Notes: a model not told the origin generated them from the sequence alone. Shown: positions 9,217 to 18,101, numbered from the stretch's first letter. The stretch: 53,472 nt of DNA from JAKOQB01 sp036824465 (GCA_036824465.1 DAITAC010000017.1:1-53472); one strand, 5' to 3'. Made by a program: numbers and translations.

Positions 9217-9975
9217 TCACACGTTCCAAGCCGCAATGATCTGATCGAGTCCGACGCGGTAGTCACGGAACGCCGGTTTCCATCCTGGCACTCGCGGCGC
9301 AGGCGCCCGCGCTGGCATCGCAAGCGCGGCCTGCTGCATGTGCTCCTCGCGCACCACCAGCTTCATCAGAGGCGCCGCAATGCGTGGCACGTGCAGCGGA
9401 AACCGCTTGCCGATCCGGTGGGCGAAAGCATCCATGAACTGCATGAACGACGCTGGCGTCCCGTCGGTCGCGTAAAGAGTCTTGCCAGCGTTGCGCGGCT
9501 TGGCGGCGGCGAGCAAAGCACGGACCGCATCGTATTGATGCAGGTGGTATTGCAGCGCCTTGCGCTCTCCCGCCCAGTACGGCCGGCCCAAGCGGAACGC
9601 CTTGACGTAGGCGCGCAGATCGCGACTCTCGGGGCCGTACAGATAGCCCAGGCGCACCACGCACGCGGGCAGCGGCCCTGACAGCGCAAGCTGCTCGCAC
9701 TCCAGAATCATTTCGGCGATCGCGTGGAGCGGATCCTTCTTCGGCTCGCCGAGCACGAACGCGAAACTGGCGTGCACGAGCATGTCAGCATCGGTGCGCA
9801 TCGCGCGGCGAACGCCGGCCAGCGCGGTTCGCGCAAGACCCTTCCACGCGTGGCCGTCGTGCAGCAGCGTGTTGGCCTGCTGTCCGGCAATGTTGATGTG
9901 AACGCGCCCCTGCACGCGCTGCTGCGACAGCAGGCGGCCCAGCTCGGAACGTGCACCGTTGATCGAAAGGCTCAT
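9217..9975 (-). CDS. SDR-like NAD-dependent epimerase/dehydratase relative
   Basis: A 252-residue protein with the fold pattern of extended short-chain dehydrogenases: a start NGARSELGRLL in place of the dinucleotide-binding GxxGxxG, a strand-helix region ADMLVHASFAFVLG where family members have the catalytic serine strand, and VRLGYLYGPESRD, the substrate-side motif. It is about 50-80 residues shorter than usual, the shortening falling between the first strand and the serine strand, and the classical YxxxK pair is not evident. It may bind no NAD or be non-catalytic. The ATG overlaps the upstream decarboxylase stop (ATGA). Confidence 0.65.
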   Translation of the reverse strand: MSLSINGARSELGRLLSQQRVQGRVHINIAGQQANTLLHDGHAWKGLARTALAGVRRAMRTDADMLVHASFAFVLGEPKKDPLHAIAEMILECEQLALSGPLPACVVRLGYLYGPESRDLRAYVKAFRLGRPYWAGERKALQYHLHQYDAVRALLAAAKPRNAGKTLYATDGTPASFMQFMDAFAHRIGKRFPLHVPRIAAPLMKLVVREEHMQQAALAMPARAPAPRVPGWKPAFRDYRVGLDQIIAAWNV

Positions 9976-11399
9976 CGCTGCCAGTCACCTGCAGACGCTT
10001 CCTTCTGCATCGCACTCCACACCGCCTCCACGTGCGCACGTTCGGTCGCCTCGGCGCCGATCGAAACGCGCACCATCCAGCGCCCATCGAGAATTGCGGG
10101 CGTCAGATAGGTCAGGCCCGAGCGATTGAGGCGCTCGGCCCACGCCTGCGTGTGGCGGTCGAGCGTCTCGCCGGCGAGCCCAGCGGGCTCATGGCGCACG
10201 CAGACCGTCTGCAGCGAAACTGGCGCCAGCACGCGCCAGTCCGGCGCCGCCTCGACCTGCTGCGCCAGCCAGCGCGCGTTCGCGAGGTCGCGGCGCAGGC
10301 GTGCCTGCAGGCCCGCCACGCCCTGCTCGCGGATCAGGAACCACAGCTTCAATGCGCGAAAGCGCCGCCCGAGCGGCAGGCCCCAGTCACGGTAGTTCTT
10401 CACGCGGCCGTCGGCCGAGGATTGCAGATAGCTCGGGTTGGTGGACATCACGCGCACCAGGTGCTCGGCGTCGCGCACGAAGTACACGGAGCAGTCGAAA
10501 GCAACGCCCAGCCACTTGTGCGGGTTCAAAACGATCGAGTCGGCGCGCTCGATGCCGTCCCACATCCAGCGGCACTCGGGCAGGATCATCGCCGAGCCGG
10601 CCATCGCGGCATCCACGTGCAGCCAGAGGCTGTGCCGTTGCGCCACATCCGCGACCGCGCCGACCGGATCGATCGCGGTCGTTGTCGTCGTGCCGGTGGT
10701 CGCGACCACGGCGCACGGCGTTCGGCCCGCAGCGATGTCGGCGCGGATCGCCGCATCGAGCGCATCGGCGCGCATCGCGTAACTGGCGTCGTGTCCGACG
10801 ACGCGGATATTGTCGCGGCCAAAGCCCGCCAGCAGTGCGGCCTTGTCGACAGAACTGTGGCTGTGCGCAGACGTGTACACCACCAGCGGTTTGTCCTCCG
10901 CCTGCAGCCCGCCGCGCGCCAGCGCATAGCCCGTCGTGCGCTCGCGCGCACACAGCAATGCCACCAACGTGCTGGTGGACGCGGTGTCCTGGATCACGCC
11001 GCTCCACTTGTTGGACAAACCCACCATCTGCCGCAGCCAGTCGGCGGCGACCTCCTCCACCTCGGTCAGCGCGGGGCTCGATTGCCACGCGAGGCCGATG
11101 ACCCCGAGGCCGGTGCTCACGTAATCGCCGAGCACGCTGGCGAGCAGGCTGTTGGCCGGGAAATAGCCGAAGAAGCGCGGGTGCTGCCAGAGCGACAAGC
11201 CAGGGACGACGATGCGGTCGAGATCGGCAAGGATCGCCTCGAACGATTCCGGCGTCTGAGGCGGACTAGCCGGCAGCATCGCCTTCACATCACCCGGCGC
11301 GGTTTGCGCCATCACCGGCAGCGATTCCAGGCGTGCGCGATAGTCGGCGATCCAGTCCACCACGGCGTGGCCGTGCTTGCGAAATTCTTCCGGTGTCAT
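9972..11399 (-). CDS. PLP-dependent decarboxylase (aromatic amino acid type)
   Basis: A 475-residue group II pyridoxal-phosphate decarboxylase, the family of aromatic-L-amino-acid, tyrosine and histidine decarboxylases. The PLP lysine lies in NPHKWLGV, the PLP-ring aspartate in HVDAAMAG, and the N-terminus (EEFRKHGHAVVDWIADY) is family-typical. ATG 11399 is preceded by a full AGGAGGT ribosome site with 11 bases between it and the start region, so the 39 codons upstream in frame are not coding. It would remove CO2 from an aromatic or related amino acid to give an amine; the substrate cannot be assigned. It is translationally coupled to the SDR-like gene. Confidence 0.88.
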   Translation of the reverse strand: MTPEEFRKHGHAVVDWIADYRARLESLPVMAQTAPGDVKAMLPASPPQTPESFEAILADLDRIVVPGLSLWQHPRFFGYFPANSLLASVLGDYVSTGLGVIGLAWQSSPALTEVEEVAADWLRQMVGLSNKWSGVIQDTASTSTLVALLCARERTTGYALARGGLQAEDKPLVVYTSAHSHSSVDKAALLAGFGRDNIRVVGHDASYAMRADALDAAIRADIAAGRTPCAVVATTGTTTTTAIDPVGAVADVAQRHSLWLHVDAAMAGSAMILPECRWMWDGIERADSIVLNPHKWLGVAFDCSVYFVRDAEHLVRVMSTNPSYLQSSADGRVKNYRDWGLPLGRRFRALKLWFLIREQGVAGLQARLRRDLANARWLAQQVEAAPDWRVLAPVSLQTVCVRHEPAGLAGETLDRHTQAWAERLNRSGLTYLTPAILDGRWMVRVSIGAEATERAHVEAVWSAMQKEASAGDWQR

Positions 11400-11415
11400 G
11401 GCTGGCTTGGACCTC

Positions 11416-12105
11416 CTAACGGGCGATTGTGTCATCGCCGCTGTGCGCCGGCCGGTCTTGGTCCTCGCTCTCCGATGCTTCGTCTTCCCATACGTAGCGT
11501 TTGAGCGGCGGCACATCCAGACGCCGCAGAGCGATCGCCATCGTGAGACCGATCAATGCAGCGGCCAGGTGAGTCTCCCACGACATTTGCAGCCGGATGG
11601 GGAACACGCCCCACACCAGCGAGCCGTACATAAAGCACACCACGAGGGATGCGGCGATCGCGCGCCGGTCGCGTCGGAGCATCCCGGCCACGAAGACATA
11701 GCTGACCAGGCCGTAGACCAATCCGCTCGCACCCAGATGCACGGATCCGCGGCCGAAGAGCCACACGGCGATGCCCGGTCCCAGGTAGACCCACAGCAAC
11801 ACCTTGGGCGATGCGTTCGGATAGAGGAACAGCATCGCCGTGCCCAGCACGAGCAACGGCAGGGTATTGGCGATCAGGTGCTCGAAGCCGCCGTGCACCA
11901 CGGGCGCGAGGAAGATACCGGGCAGTCCGCTCAGTTGACGCGGACGGATGCCGAACGGCTCGGGGTCCAGGTCCAGTCCCCAGTTCATCAGGTGGATGAG
12001 CCAGATCAGGACGATGAAGCCGAACGCGATCTTCACCGCCAGCCGGAAGTGGGCTCGATTCTGCTCGGAGCCGGTGAAGGCCGGGTCGGGTACGTGGAAC
12101 TGCAT
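11416..12105 (-). CDS. Rhomboid-family intramembrane serine protease
   Basis: A 229-residue membrane protein with about six spans. The catalytic serine is in GASGLVYG and the partner histidine in SWETHLAAALIG; the HGGFEHLIANT motif supplies the first conserved histidine/asparagine set. Rhomboids cleave membrane helices of other proteins. ATG 12105 is taken as start because the frame upstream (to 12486) is arginine/proline-rich and lacks a plausible signal; no strong ribosome site is seen, so the start is uncertain. The gene ends 16 bp before the decarboxylase start. Confidence 0.85.
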   Translation of the reverse strand: MQFHVPDPAFTGSEQNRAHFRLAVKIAFGFIVLIWLIHLMNWGLDLDPEPFGIRPRQLSGLPGIFLAPVVHGGFEHLIANTLPLLVLGTAMLFLYPNASPKVLLWVYLGPGIAVWLFGRGSVHLGASGLVYGLVSYVFVAGMLRRDRRAIAASLVVCFMYGSLVWGVFPIRLQMSWETHLAAALIGLTMAIALRRLDVPPLKRYVWEDEASESEDQDRPAHSGDDTIAR

Positions 12106-12795
12106 GGCGTTGTGACGGATATTGCCGCATCCGTCCGCGTTGCGCGGGCAACGGCTTCGCAACAACTCGGGACAACGGCCGGTGCAGTTGAGCGCGCACG
12201 GAGGCCAGTCCGTTGCGACTGCGACAGACAGAGGTGATCCTCCGCGCTCCATCGGCCGTGTCGATGGGCGTGCTTTCCCGATGACGCGGGTAAGGCGTTG
12301 ATGCGCCGATATAGCAGGGTTTGTCGTCGTGCGGAGTGAAGAGTCCGCGACAGCGTACGGCGCCATGAGCGAGCGCCGCCCTGCGAAGTGTCGGTGAAAC
12401 GAGCCGTTCGATTGTTCTCTCAATCGTTGCCTCGCGCATTGCCGCTCCTCCTGTTGTTTGAGTGGTTTCGCCGCGGCGCCGCACATAAGAGAGAGCGAAA
12501 GGCGGAACGTTGAGCGTGAAGCAACGTGCGCGCCACTTCCTAACAGTTCTTTTTAGATCATCGTCTTCACTTAGCACCGAGTGCTCGACGATGTCCGAAC
12601 CGCAACGAACTGTAAGTTTCGTCGACAACTGTCGCGTCGCAATGCGGCAAGCTGCAACGCTTGGAACTTCGCGTTTCACCGTCCCAGAATTGGCGCGGCT
12701 TCGCGCGGTCCGGAGTAATGCCACGTCAGCGGCTGTGCGCGGTGTGGATCGGAGGTTCGTGCTACGTTAAACACGCTCTCAAACGGAGGCCCAAC
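12106..12795. other. Divergent spacer, about 690 bp, no gene seen
   Basis: The interval lies between the rhomboid gene (leftward) and the lipoprotein gene (rightward). Open frames across it give basic, low-complexity translations and start in unlikely places, so I consider them shadows. It should hold two divergent promoters. I see no tRNA, repeat or obvious hairpin of note. Confidence 0.45.
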
Positions 12796-13470
12796 ATGCG
12801 CAGCCTGCTTAGCAACAGCCTCGGAGTCCTTTTGACCCTTGGAGCGCTCCTGTCCTGCGGTGGAGGGGTCACCAAGGACGTCCCTCCTCAGATTACCAAC
12901 CTCACTTGGTACAGCACTTGCGGCGACCCGGTGTGTGGTGTCTACCGCGGCCCCTTCCCAGGCGTCGCACTTTGTACTGCGCAGAAGCAGGGCGACGCGT
13001 GCACTACAGCCAACGCGGAGTGCGATCCCAAGAGTGATTGCAATGCGCGACTCGTTTGCAGCGATAGAGATCCCAAACTGCAGGTCGGGGGGTGTCCGAT
13101 TTCGCGCGCGCTCTACAAGCAGGACATCCGATATCTGAGCGACGCGCAGAAAGTGCAGATCTCTGAGGAGATCCAGCGACTGAAGCTCGCCACCTACCGC
13201 TACAAGGATGTAGGGCCAAGCGGTTCGCAGCGGTTGGGTTTCCTGATTGATGATGTGGAGCGCAGCGCGGGCAGCACGCTGGCCACCTCAGCGGTAAACG
13301 CGGAGAGGGATCAGGTAGACCTCTACGGCTACATCAGCATGGCAGTCGCGGCGCTTCAGGTCCAAGCTCGACAGATCGATGAGCTGCAGGCAGAGGTGAG
13401 GCGGTTACGCGAGGCGAAGGGAGAGCGCGGACGCAACGGCGCTGCGCTTCCGTCGACAAACACTCCTTGA
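12796..13470 (+). CDS. Lipoprotein with a tail-spike chaperone (peptidase S74)-like C-terminus
   Basis: A 224-residue predicted lipoprotein. ATG 12796 follows a GGAGG box. A signal peptide (residues 1-20) ends in a lipobox LLSC, cysteine about residue 20. A cysteine-rich stretch follows (about ten Cys between residues 38 and 98). The last 120 residues (SRALYKQDIRYLSD, then a basic-aromatic strand TYRYKD, RLGFLIDDVE, QVDLYGYISMAVAALQ and a coiled-coil heptad tail) have the order of elements seen in the S74 intramolecular chaperone domain of phage tail spikes. The usual self-cleavage serine is not clear. Gene order gives no functional hint. Confidence 0.68.
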   Translation: MRSLLSNSLGVLLTLGALLSCGGGVTKDVPPQITNLTWYSTCGDPVCGVYRGPFPGVALCTAQKQGDACTTANAECDPKSDCNARLVCSDRDPKLQVGGCPISRALYKQDIRYLSDAQKVQISEEIQRLKLATYRYKDVGPSGSQRLGFLIDDVERSAGSTLATSAVNAERDQVDLYGYISMAVAALQVQARQIDELQAEVRRLREAKGERGRNGAALPSTNTP

Positions 13471-13562
13471 TCGGCCCGTCAGCGTGCGCCGCTCGCGAAG
13501 CAGGGTGTTTACGCTGCTGAGGTGTCCCGGTCCTGCGTGACCGCTGTTTTCAGTTCACCTGG

Positions 13563-14294
13563 CTACGATTCGCCGCCGCACCAGTCAATCTCACCGCGCC
13601 CGCGCGCGTCGAGAAACGCATTCGTCCGCGAGAAATGCCGGCAGCCGAAAAACGACCGCGGCGGTCGGCGCGCCGACAGTGGTGACGGGTGATTCGCCGT
13701 CAGCACGAGATGATCACGTCCGGCGGTGGCGATCATCGGTGCCTTCGCCTGCGCATACGCGCCCCATAGCAAGAAGACTTTCGGCGCGGCATCGCGGGCG
13801 AGTTGTTCGACGATCAGATCGGTGAACTGCTCCCAGCCCTTGCCCGCGTGGCTCGTAGGCTGACCCTCCTCGACCGTCATCACGGCGTTGAGCAGCAGCA
13901 CGCCCTGCCGCGCCCAGCGCGACAGATCGCCGGACGCTTGCGGCGCAGCGCCGAGATCGTTTCCGAGTTCAAGGAAGATGTTGCGCAGGCTTGGCGGCGG
14001 ACGCACGCCGTCGGGGACGGAGAACGCAAGACCGTGCGCCTGACCGACGCCGTGGTACGGATCCTGGCCCAGGATCACAACGCGCACGGCGTCGAACGCG
14101 GTGAGTTCAAGCGCGTGCAGCGGTCGCGGCGGAAAGACCGTTGCGCCTGCCTTGATCCGGCCATCGACAAACGCGCACAACCCAGTGCATACGGCCGACG
14201 CAATGAAAGCGGCTGTACGCGCGCGCCAGTCGGACGGCAGCGCATCGAAGTGCGCGACAAGCGGACCTTCCAATTGCAGTTTCGATGTGTGCAC
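13563..14294 (-). CDS. ung: Uracil-DNA glycosylase, family 1
   Basis: A 243-residue base-excision repair enzyme that removes uracil from DNA. The water-activating aspartate is in GQDPYHG, the second motif is HPSPLSARR with the catalytic histidine, and FLLWGAYAQAK is the conserved strand. Start is a GTG at 14294; no ATG is available before the conserved N-terminal helix (LPSDWRARTAAF) and no good ribosome site is visible, so the exact start is uncertain. It is transcribed away from the MFS gene. Confidence 0.93.
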   Translation of the reverse strand: MHTSKLQLEGPLVAHFDALPSDWRARTAAFIASAVCTGLCAFVDGRIKAGATVFPPRPLHALELTAFDAVRVVILGQDPYHGVGQAHGLAFSVPDGVRPPPSLRNIFLELGNDLGAAPQASGDLSRWARQGVLLLNAVMTVEEGQPTSHAGKGWEQFTDLIVEQLARDAAPKVFLLWGAYAQAKAPMIATAGRDHLVLTANHPSPLSARRPPRSFFGCRHFSRTNAFLDARGRGEIDWCGGES

Positions 14295-14362
14295 GAAGAA
14301 AGGCTAACAGGCATGGGCGCCTTGCTCGAAGCGGTGGCCGTGCATGACAATGAGGCCCGTCC

Positions 14363-15556
14363 ATGAATACCACCGCCCCCACCGTGCGCAGCGCGCATGC
14401 GATGACGCTGCCGCTGTCGTTGCTGCTGAACGTCGCTCATGCGCTCGACCACCTGGTGCTGCTGATCTTCGCCGCCGCGGTTGGCGTGATCGCACATGAA
14501 TTCGGCTTTGCGCGCTGGGAAGACCTGATGCCGTATGCGACCGGTGCGTTTTTCGCCTTCGGTCTAGGAGCGCTGCCATCGGGCAGGCTTGGTGACACCT
14601 GGGGCCGGCGGCCAATGATGCTGACATTCTTCTTCGGCCTCGGCGTCTCGCTCTGGCTGGTCGCGCTGACCACGACCGCCTGGCAACTTGCGCTCGCACT
14701 GACGCTGGTCGGGGTATTCGCGTCGATCTATCACCCGGTCGGCATTCCGATGCTGGTGCAGAAGTCGACCACCCCGGGTCGCGTGATTGGCGTCAACGGA
14801 CTCGCCGGCAATCTCGGCATCGCGCTCGCCGCCTTGCTGACGGGTTTCCTCGTCAAGTATTTCGGTTGGCGCACGGCGTTTGTGGTGCCGGGCGTCCTGT
14901 CGATTGCGTGCGGCGTGCTCTTCGCCCGCATTGCAGTCGAAAGCGAACCGCCTGCGCGCCGGGCGGCATCGAAGGAGAAACTGCCGCTCGACTCGATGGC
15001 ACGCGCACTTGCCGTGATCACGTTGACAGCGACGACTGGCAATCTTCTTTTCAACTTCACCACCAACGGCAACGGCGAACTGCTGCGCGATCGGATGGCC
15101 GCCGTCGTCACCGATCCAGCCACCCTCGGCCTGCTGCTCGCCTGCGTGTATGCCGCGGCATCGTTTGCGCAACTCATCGTCGGTCGCCTGATCGACCGCT
15201 ATCCGCTCAAGCAGCTGCTGCTGGCCATTGCGGTGCTTCAGGTTCCTTTATTCATCGCCGCTGCCAGCGCGCACGGCTGGGGGTTCTATGTGCTGGCGAT
15301 CGCATTCATGGCGTTCGTCTTCGGCGCGATTCCCTTCACGGATGCGATGGTCGTGCGCTTTGTCGACGACCATATGCGGTCGCGTGTCTCCGGCATGCGG
15401 ATCACCATCTCGTTCGGCATCAGCTCGGCTGCGGTCTATCTGCTCGGCCCACTGGTCAAGGCGGCGGGATTCAGCTCCCTGCTGCTGCTGATGGCTGGCA
15501 TCGCCTGCGTTACCGTGCTGGCAGCGGCCGCCCTTCCCACGGTCGCCCACCGTTAA
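14363..15556 (+). CDS. MFS transporter
   Basis: A 397-residue major facilitator permease with about twelve membrane spans. The loop 2-3 motif is GRLGDTWGRRPMM (about residues 74-86), and span 5 has the glycine-rich NGLAGNLGIALAALL pattern typical of exporters such as the fosmidomycin-resistance group. Substrate unknown. Its TAA stop lies within TTAA, which on the other strand is also the stop of trpC: the two convergent genes share 4 bp. Confidence 0.85.
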   Translation: MNTTAPTVRSAHAMTLPLSLLLNVAHALDHLVLLIFAAAVGVIAHEFGFARWEDLMPYATGAFFAFGLGALPSGRLGDTWGRRPMMLTFFFGLGVSLWLVALTTTAWQLALALTLVGVFASIYHPVGIPMLVQKSTTPGRVIGVNGLAGNLGIALAALLTGFLVKYFGWRTAFVVPGVLSIACGVLFARIAVESEPPARRAASKEKLPLDSMARALAVITLTATTGNLLFNFTTNGNGELLRDRMAAVVTDPATLGLLLACVYAAASFAQLIVGRLIDRYPLKQLLLAIAVLQVPLFIAAASAHGWGFYVLAIAFMAFVFGAIPFTDAMVVRFVDDHMRSRVSGMRITISFGISSAAVYLLGPLVKAAGFSSLLLLMAGIACVTVLAAAALPTVAHR

Positions 15557-16341
15557 CTGAACAGTCGCGCCAGCTCCACGCCCGGGTCGGGCGCGCGCAT
15601 GAAGGCCTCGCCCACCAGAAAGGCGTGGACGCCAGCGGTGCGCATCGCCGCCACGTCGTTCGGATGCACGATGCCGCTTTCGGTGATCACGAGCTTGCCG
15701 CTCGGAATGTGTGCCAGCAGGCCGGTCGTGGTCTGCAGCGACACTTCGAACGTATGCAGATTGCGGTTGTTGATGCCGATGAGTGGCGTGTCGAGCGTCA
15801 ACGCGACGTCGAGCTCGTCGGCATCGTGCACCTCGACCAGCACGTCCATTCCGAAACTCTGCGCCGCACCTTCGAGGTCGCGCAACTGGTTCGCGTCGAG
15901 CGCGGCGACGATCAGCAGAACACAGTCCGCACCCAGCACGCGCGACTCCGCGACCTGGTACTCGTCGATGACGAAGTCCTTGCGCAGCGCCGGCAGCCTG
16001 CTCGCCTGCCGCGCCTGATCCAGGTATTCCGGCGCCCCCTGAAAGAACTGCACGTCGGTCAGCACCGACAGGCAGGCGGCACCGTGGTGCGCGTAGCTGG
16101 CGGCGATCGCGGCGGGATCGAAGTCCTTGCGCAGCACACCCTTGGACGGCGATGCCTTCTTCACTTCGGCAATCACGGCCGGCAGCCCGGCCGCGATCTT
16201 CGCCCGCAGTGCGCCCTCGAATGAACGCAGGCCGCGTTTCGCTTCGGCACGCGCGCGCAGCGCCGCGAGCGATTCGTGCGCGCGTGCACGCGCGATCTCG
16301 TCGCGCTTGACCGCAAGAATCTTCTTGAGGATGTCGCTCAT
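15553..16341 (-). CDS. trpC: Indole-3-glycerol phosphate synthase
   Basis: A 262-residue TIM-barrel enzyme that closes the indole ring in tryptophan synthesis. Motifs: AEVKKASPSKG (about residues 59-69), the LTD of SVLTD, LRKDF, LVEVHD and GINNRNL, and ITESGI near the end. It is full length and stand-alone (no fused TrpF). It lies 6 bp after trpD and is the last gene of the trp cluster; trpF, trpB and trpA are not in this window. Confidence 0.96.
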   Translation of the reverse strand: MSDILKKILAVKRDEIARARAHESLAALRARAEAKRGLRSFEGALRAKIAAGLPAVIAEVKKASPSKGVLRKDFDPAAIAASYAHHGAACLSVLTDVQFFQGAPEYLDQARQASRLPALRKDFVIDEYQVAESRVLGADCVLLIVAALDANQLRDLEGAAQSFGMDVLVEVHDADELDVALTLDTPLIGINNRNLHTFEVSLQTTTGLLAHIPSGKLVITESGIVHPNDVAAMRTAGVHAFLVGEAFMRAPDPGVELARLFS

Positions 16342-16347
16342 TGCCCT

Positions 16348-17379
16348 TCAGGCGGTGAGCTTCTGCGTGGTGGCAACGAAGTGATCGAGCCGGCGCCGGG
16401 CCGCGCCGCTGGCGATCGTCTCGCGGCTCATGCGGATCCCATCGTCGATCGAGCCCGCGACATCGGCCGCGTACAGCGCCACGCCGGCATTGAGCGTCAC
16501 GATCTCGCGCGGCGTGCCCTGCACATTCTCCAGCGCCTCCAGCACCATCGCACGAGATTCGTTTGCGTTACCGACCTTGAGCCCCCGATTCGAAACCATC
16601 GACAACCCGAAATCCTCCGGATGGATCTCGTACTCGCGCACGTCGCCGTTCTTCAGCTCGCCGACCATCGTCGCCGCGCCGAGCGAGACTTCGTCCATGC
16701 CGTCCTTGCCGTAAACAACCATCACATGCCGGCTGCCGAGTTGCTTGAGCACGCGCACCTGGATGCCGACCAGGTCGGGATGGAACACGCCCATCAACTG
16801 GTTGGGCGCACCGGCCGGATTGGTCAGCGGCCCGAGGATGTTGAAGATCGTGCGCACGCCGAGTTCCTTGCGCACCGGCGCGGCGTGTTTCATCGCGGCA
16901 TGATGGCTGGGCGCGAACATGAAGCCGATGCCGGTCTCCCCCAGACACTTGGCCACCTTCTCCGGCGACAGGTTGATATTGGCGCCGAGCGCTTCGAGCA
17001 CGTCCGCACTGCCCGAGCTCGATGACACGCTGCGGCCGCCATGCTTGGCCACCCGCGCGCCGGCCGCGGCAGCGACGAACATCGCCGCGGTCGAGATGTT
17101 GAACGTATGCGCAGCGTCCCCGCCGGTGCCCACGATATCGACCAGATTCTCGTGCTCGGCAACCTCGACCTTGGTGGCGAACTCGCGCATGATCTGCGCG
17201 GCGGCAGCGATCTCGCCGATCGTCTCCTTCTTCACGCGCAGCCCCATCGTGACCGCGGCGATCTGCACCGGCGTCAGTTCGCCGCTCATCAGCTTGCGCC
17301 ACAGTGACAGCATCTCGTCCTGAAAGATTTCGCGATGCTCGATGCAGCGGATCAGCGCTTCAGTCGGTGTGATGGCCAT
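16348..17379 (-). CDS. trpD: Anthranilate phosphoribosyltransferase
   Basis: A 343-residue enzyme that joins anthranilate to PRPP. The PRPP-binding GTGGDAAHTFNIST, the KHGGRSVSSSSGSADVLE and the HHAAMKHAAPVRKELG motifs are all present. ATG 17379 has a TTGAGGAG ribosome site and begins MAITPTEAL, matching family N-termini; a start five codons upstream is less likely. It lies 126 bp downstream of trpG, with a palindromic repeat in between. Confidence 0.96.
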   Translation of the reverse strand: MAITPTEALIRCIEHREIFQDEMLSLWRKLMSGELTPVQIAAVTMGLRVKKETIGEIAAAAQIMREFATKVEVAEHENLVDIVGTGGDAAHTFNISTAAMFVAAAAGARVAKHGGRSVSSSSGSADVLEALGANINLSPEKVAKCLGETGIGFMFAPSHHAAMKHAAPVRKELGVRTIFNILGPLTNPAGAPNQLMGVFHPDLVGIQVRVLKQLGSRHVMVVYGKDGMDEVSLGAATMVGELKNGDVREYEIHPEDFGLSMVSNRGLKVGNANESRAMVLEALENVQGTPREIVTLNAGVALYAADVAGSIDDGIRMSRETIASGAARRRLDHFVATTQKLTA

Positions 17380-17431
17380 GGAACGACTCCTCAACGAAGC
17401 GGCACATCAGTGCCGCTGAGTTCAATTAACT

Positions 17432-17468
17432 CCCCTCTCCCGCCGGGAGAGGGGCAGGGGGTGAGGGC
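17432..17468. repeat. Palindromic repeat, CCCCTCTCCCG type
   Basis: Two perfect 11-base arms, CCCCTCTCCCG (17432-17442) and CGGGAGAGGGG (17444-17454), meet with one base between them and continue as CAGGGGGTGAGGGC. This is a dispersed extragenic palindrome common in many proteobacteria. Sitting between trpG and trpD, its transcript would fold into a stable hairpin with no following U-run, so it may influence mRNA stability or relative expression rather than terminate. Confidence 0.8.
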
Positions 17469-17505
17469 TGGAGCGCGGCATCAGCCGCGCGGGCCAGTGC
17501 AAGAC

Positions 17506-18069
17506 TCATTGCCGCACAAAATTCCTCAGCAACGCATGCCCATGTTCAGTCGCAATCGACTCCGGATGGAACTGCACGCCCTCGACCGCAAGTGTCTTGT
17601 GACGCAGACCCATGATCTCGCCGTCGGCCGTCCACGCGGTGATTTCGAGGCATTCTGGCAGTGAGGGACGCTCGACCGCCAGCGAGTGATACCGCGTCGC
17701 CGTGAACGGCGACGGCAGTCCGCTGAACACGCCCTTGCCGGTGTGCTCGACGGGCGCGGTCTTGCCGTGCATCAGGGTCTGCGCGCGAATCACCTTGCCA
17801 CCGAACGCGTGCCCGATTGCCTGATGGCCGAGACAGACACCGAGAATCGGCACCTGACCGCCGAACCGCCTCAGCACATCGAGCGAAATGCCAGCCTCCG
17901 TCGGCGAGCACGGCCCCGGTGAAATGCAGATGCGGTCCGGCTTCATGGCCGCGATTTCGTCGAGCGTGATTTCATCGTTGCGCGCCACACGCACCTCTTC
18001 GCCCAGTTCGCCGAAGTACTGCACCAGGTTGTAGGTGAAGCTGTCGTAGTTGTCGATCATCAAGAGCAT
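17506..18069 (-). CDS. trpG: Anthranilate synthase component II (glutaminase)
   Basis: A 187-residue class I glutamine amidotransferase that supplies ammonia to TrpE; proteins of this group can also serve PabB. The triad is visible: nucleophile Cys in GVCLGHQAIG (about residue 79), and His/Glu in FHPESIAT near the end. N-terminus MLLMIDNYDSFTYNL is canonical. No good ribosome site precedes ATG 18069: a GAGACACAG-type inverted repeat comes within 5 bp of it. This suggests that the native leader was replaced when the GxxExxY cassette arrived. Confidence 0.95.
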   Translation of the reverse strand: MLLMIDNYDSFTYNLVQYFGELGEEVRVARNDEITLDEIAAMKPDRICISPGPCSPTEAGISLDVLRRFGGQVPILGVCLGHQAIGHAFGGKVIRAQTLMHGKTAPVEHTGKGVFSGLPSPFTATRYHSLAVERPSLPECLEITAWTADGEIMGLRHKTLAVEGVQFHPESIATEHGHALLRNFVRQ

Positions 18070-18074
18070 TTTTC

Positions 18075-18101
18075 ACCACAGAGACACAGAGGACACAGAG
18101 G
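18075..18101 (+). repeat. Left inverted repeat of the GxxExxY cassette
   Basis: The motif ACCACAGAGACACAGAG followed by GACACAGAGG lies just beyond the GxxExxY stop codon and 5 bp before the trpG start. It matches, inverted, the repeat at 18472-18500: the first 17 bases are identical, then CACAGAG is shared after a 2-base difference. Confidence 0.85.

Noticed and set aside
10032..11504. 490-codon open frame on the plus strand opposite the PLP decarboxylase
   Set aside because: It is a high-GC antisense shadow: its translation is rich in Arg, Gln and His with no domain, while the opposite strand has a complete family with catalytic motifs and a perfect ribosome site.
12510..12770. 86-codon open frame in the rhomboid-lipoprotein spacer
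   Set aside because: No ribosome site, no recognisable pattern and Ser/Arg-rich translation; treated as chance.
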